Source: Aphanomyces cochlioides
Lineage: Eukaryota > Oomycota > Saprolegniomycetes > Saprolegniales > Verrucalvaceae
Assembly (NCBI GenBank): GCA_019828595.1
Contig: JAHQRK010000012.1
Span: forward strand, 434,001-498,000
Length of the DNA stretch: 64,000 bases
Direction of reading: 5' to 3'
Shown here: positions 63,653 through 64,000 of the stretch, piece by piece
Numbering within the stretch: position 1 is the first letter of the stretch
How the letters are laid out: the number at the start of each line of letters is the position of its first letter
Position numbers and translations under genes: made by a program
The notes under the pieces: generated by a model
Told to the model about the DNA's origin: nothing
Databases searched by the model: none
The model's input: the letters and a program-made list of their open reading frames with translations, nothing else

Positions 63653-64000
63653 GATAAATGTAATGGACAATGTCGTTCGAAGTGAACCCACGTGGATCTT
63701 TACCCTTCATTGCACAAACATACACCTGGTTCTTCTCTCACTTGCATTGCAGCGTGCCGGTCTCCGAAGTCCACCGCACTCTCTGGGGATGGGCTTCGTT
63801 GGACAACCTACGACCCTCAAAGCCCGATGCATTCCTTGTAGTAGGCTCATAAACTCGGAGCCACCGCCATTGCGACAGCGATTACGCGCCAGGCATGACT
63901 GCAATCGACACCAGAATCTATTGATAGTTGTTGCTTCGGTCGCTCTCAACGATGTGTGCACGTTTCGGAATGCGTTGGAGGCTTCCACTACCGTAGAGCT
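63653..64000. other. Right edge, no supported gene
   Basis: Frames at 63670-63852 (plus) and 63707-63988 (minus) overlap and neither shows a family. The minus strand could hold an exon of a gene extending beyond the edge, but I cannot support it. Confidence 0.4.

Noticed and set aside
61562..63691. Frames of 276 and 422 codons opposite urocanase
   Set aside because: Antisense to a full-length, unmistakable urocanase; no family features.
1..64000. CRISPR arrays, tRNA and rRNA genes
   Set aside because: None seen by eye: no regularly spaced direct repeats, no convincing A/B-box tRNA fold and no rRNA-like conserved blocks. A covariance-model scan would be needed to exclude small RNAs.

Overview
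This is eukaryotic nuclear DNA, most likely from a zoosporic oomycete of the Saprolegniales (Aphanomyces or a close relative). That placement is my inference. It rests on the short introns (about 42-55 bp, mostly GTAYGT...YAG), the high gene density (a gene every 2-2.5 kb on both strands), a ciliary assembly gene (CFAP300), a repeat-rich ankyrin gene, and the mix of animal-like, plant-like and bacterial-like families. Most genes have introns, so reading frames jump. I joined exons by hand wherever the splice sites and the family alignment agreed.

Layout. 0-7 kb: the 3' end of a glutathionylspermidine-synthase-type gene, an FBXO9-like F-box gene, a tandem pair of Mpv17/PMP22 genes, and a tandem pair of 3-beta-HSD/NSDHL-type dehydrogenases (one intact, one broken). 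7.5-15.4 kb: two long intron-rich minus-strand genes, an MSH1/MutS-type mismatch repair gene and a WDR7 (rabconnectin-3 beta)-like gene. 15.5-21.3 kb: a GFA/CENP-V-type gene, a HINT3-like histidine-triad gene, a kinase fragment, a pogo-type deleted transposon and a decayed gene it inserted into. 21.3-31.1 kb: an ankyrin protein, CFAP300, a canonical PDI (CGHC, HDEL), an inositol polyphosphate 5-phosphatase, a degenerate PDI paralogue and a small membrane protein. 31.8-44.6 kb: SDH cytochrome b small subunit, a MaoC-type hydratase, a coiled-coil gene of about 8 kb, a multi-pass membrane protein and a DUF89/ARMT1-type gene. 45-51.6 kb: two alpha-tubulin genes as an inverted pair enclosing a cyclophilin, then a membrane J-protein. 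52.2-64 kb: a head-to-head pair of Ctr-type copper transporters, a PTS2-bearing peroxisomal thiolase, exportin-5 and urocanase.

The most unusual signals are these. (1) A palindrome built on TTATCCGGATAA recurs, usually 30-110 bp upstream of the start codons of unrelated genes and sometimes as a tandem overlapping pair. (2) A 1,161-bp segment is shared in inverted orientation by the two alpha-tubulin genes, and the sequence just outside it has diverged, so one copy lacks the acetylatable Lys40 loop. (3) The two copper transporters share one promoter region; both carry cysteine-rich N-terminal modules and one carries an HMA-like tail. (4) A PDI paralogue has lost the first CxxC and the HDEL signal. 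(5) A transposon insertion changed the end of a reading frame. No complete previously undescribed multi-gene system stands out. The recurrent promoter palindrome and the paired copper transporters are the best candidates for follow-up.
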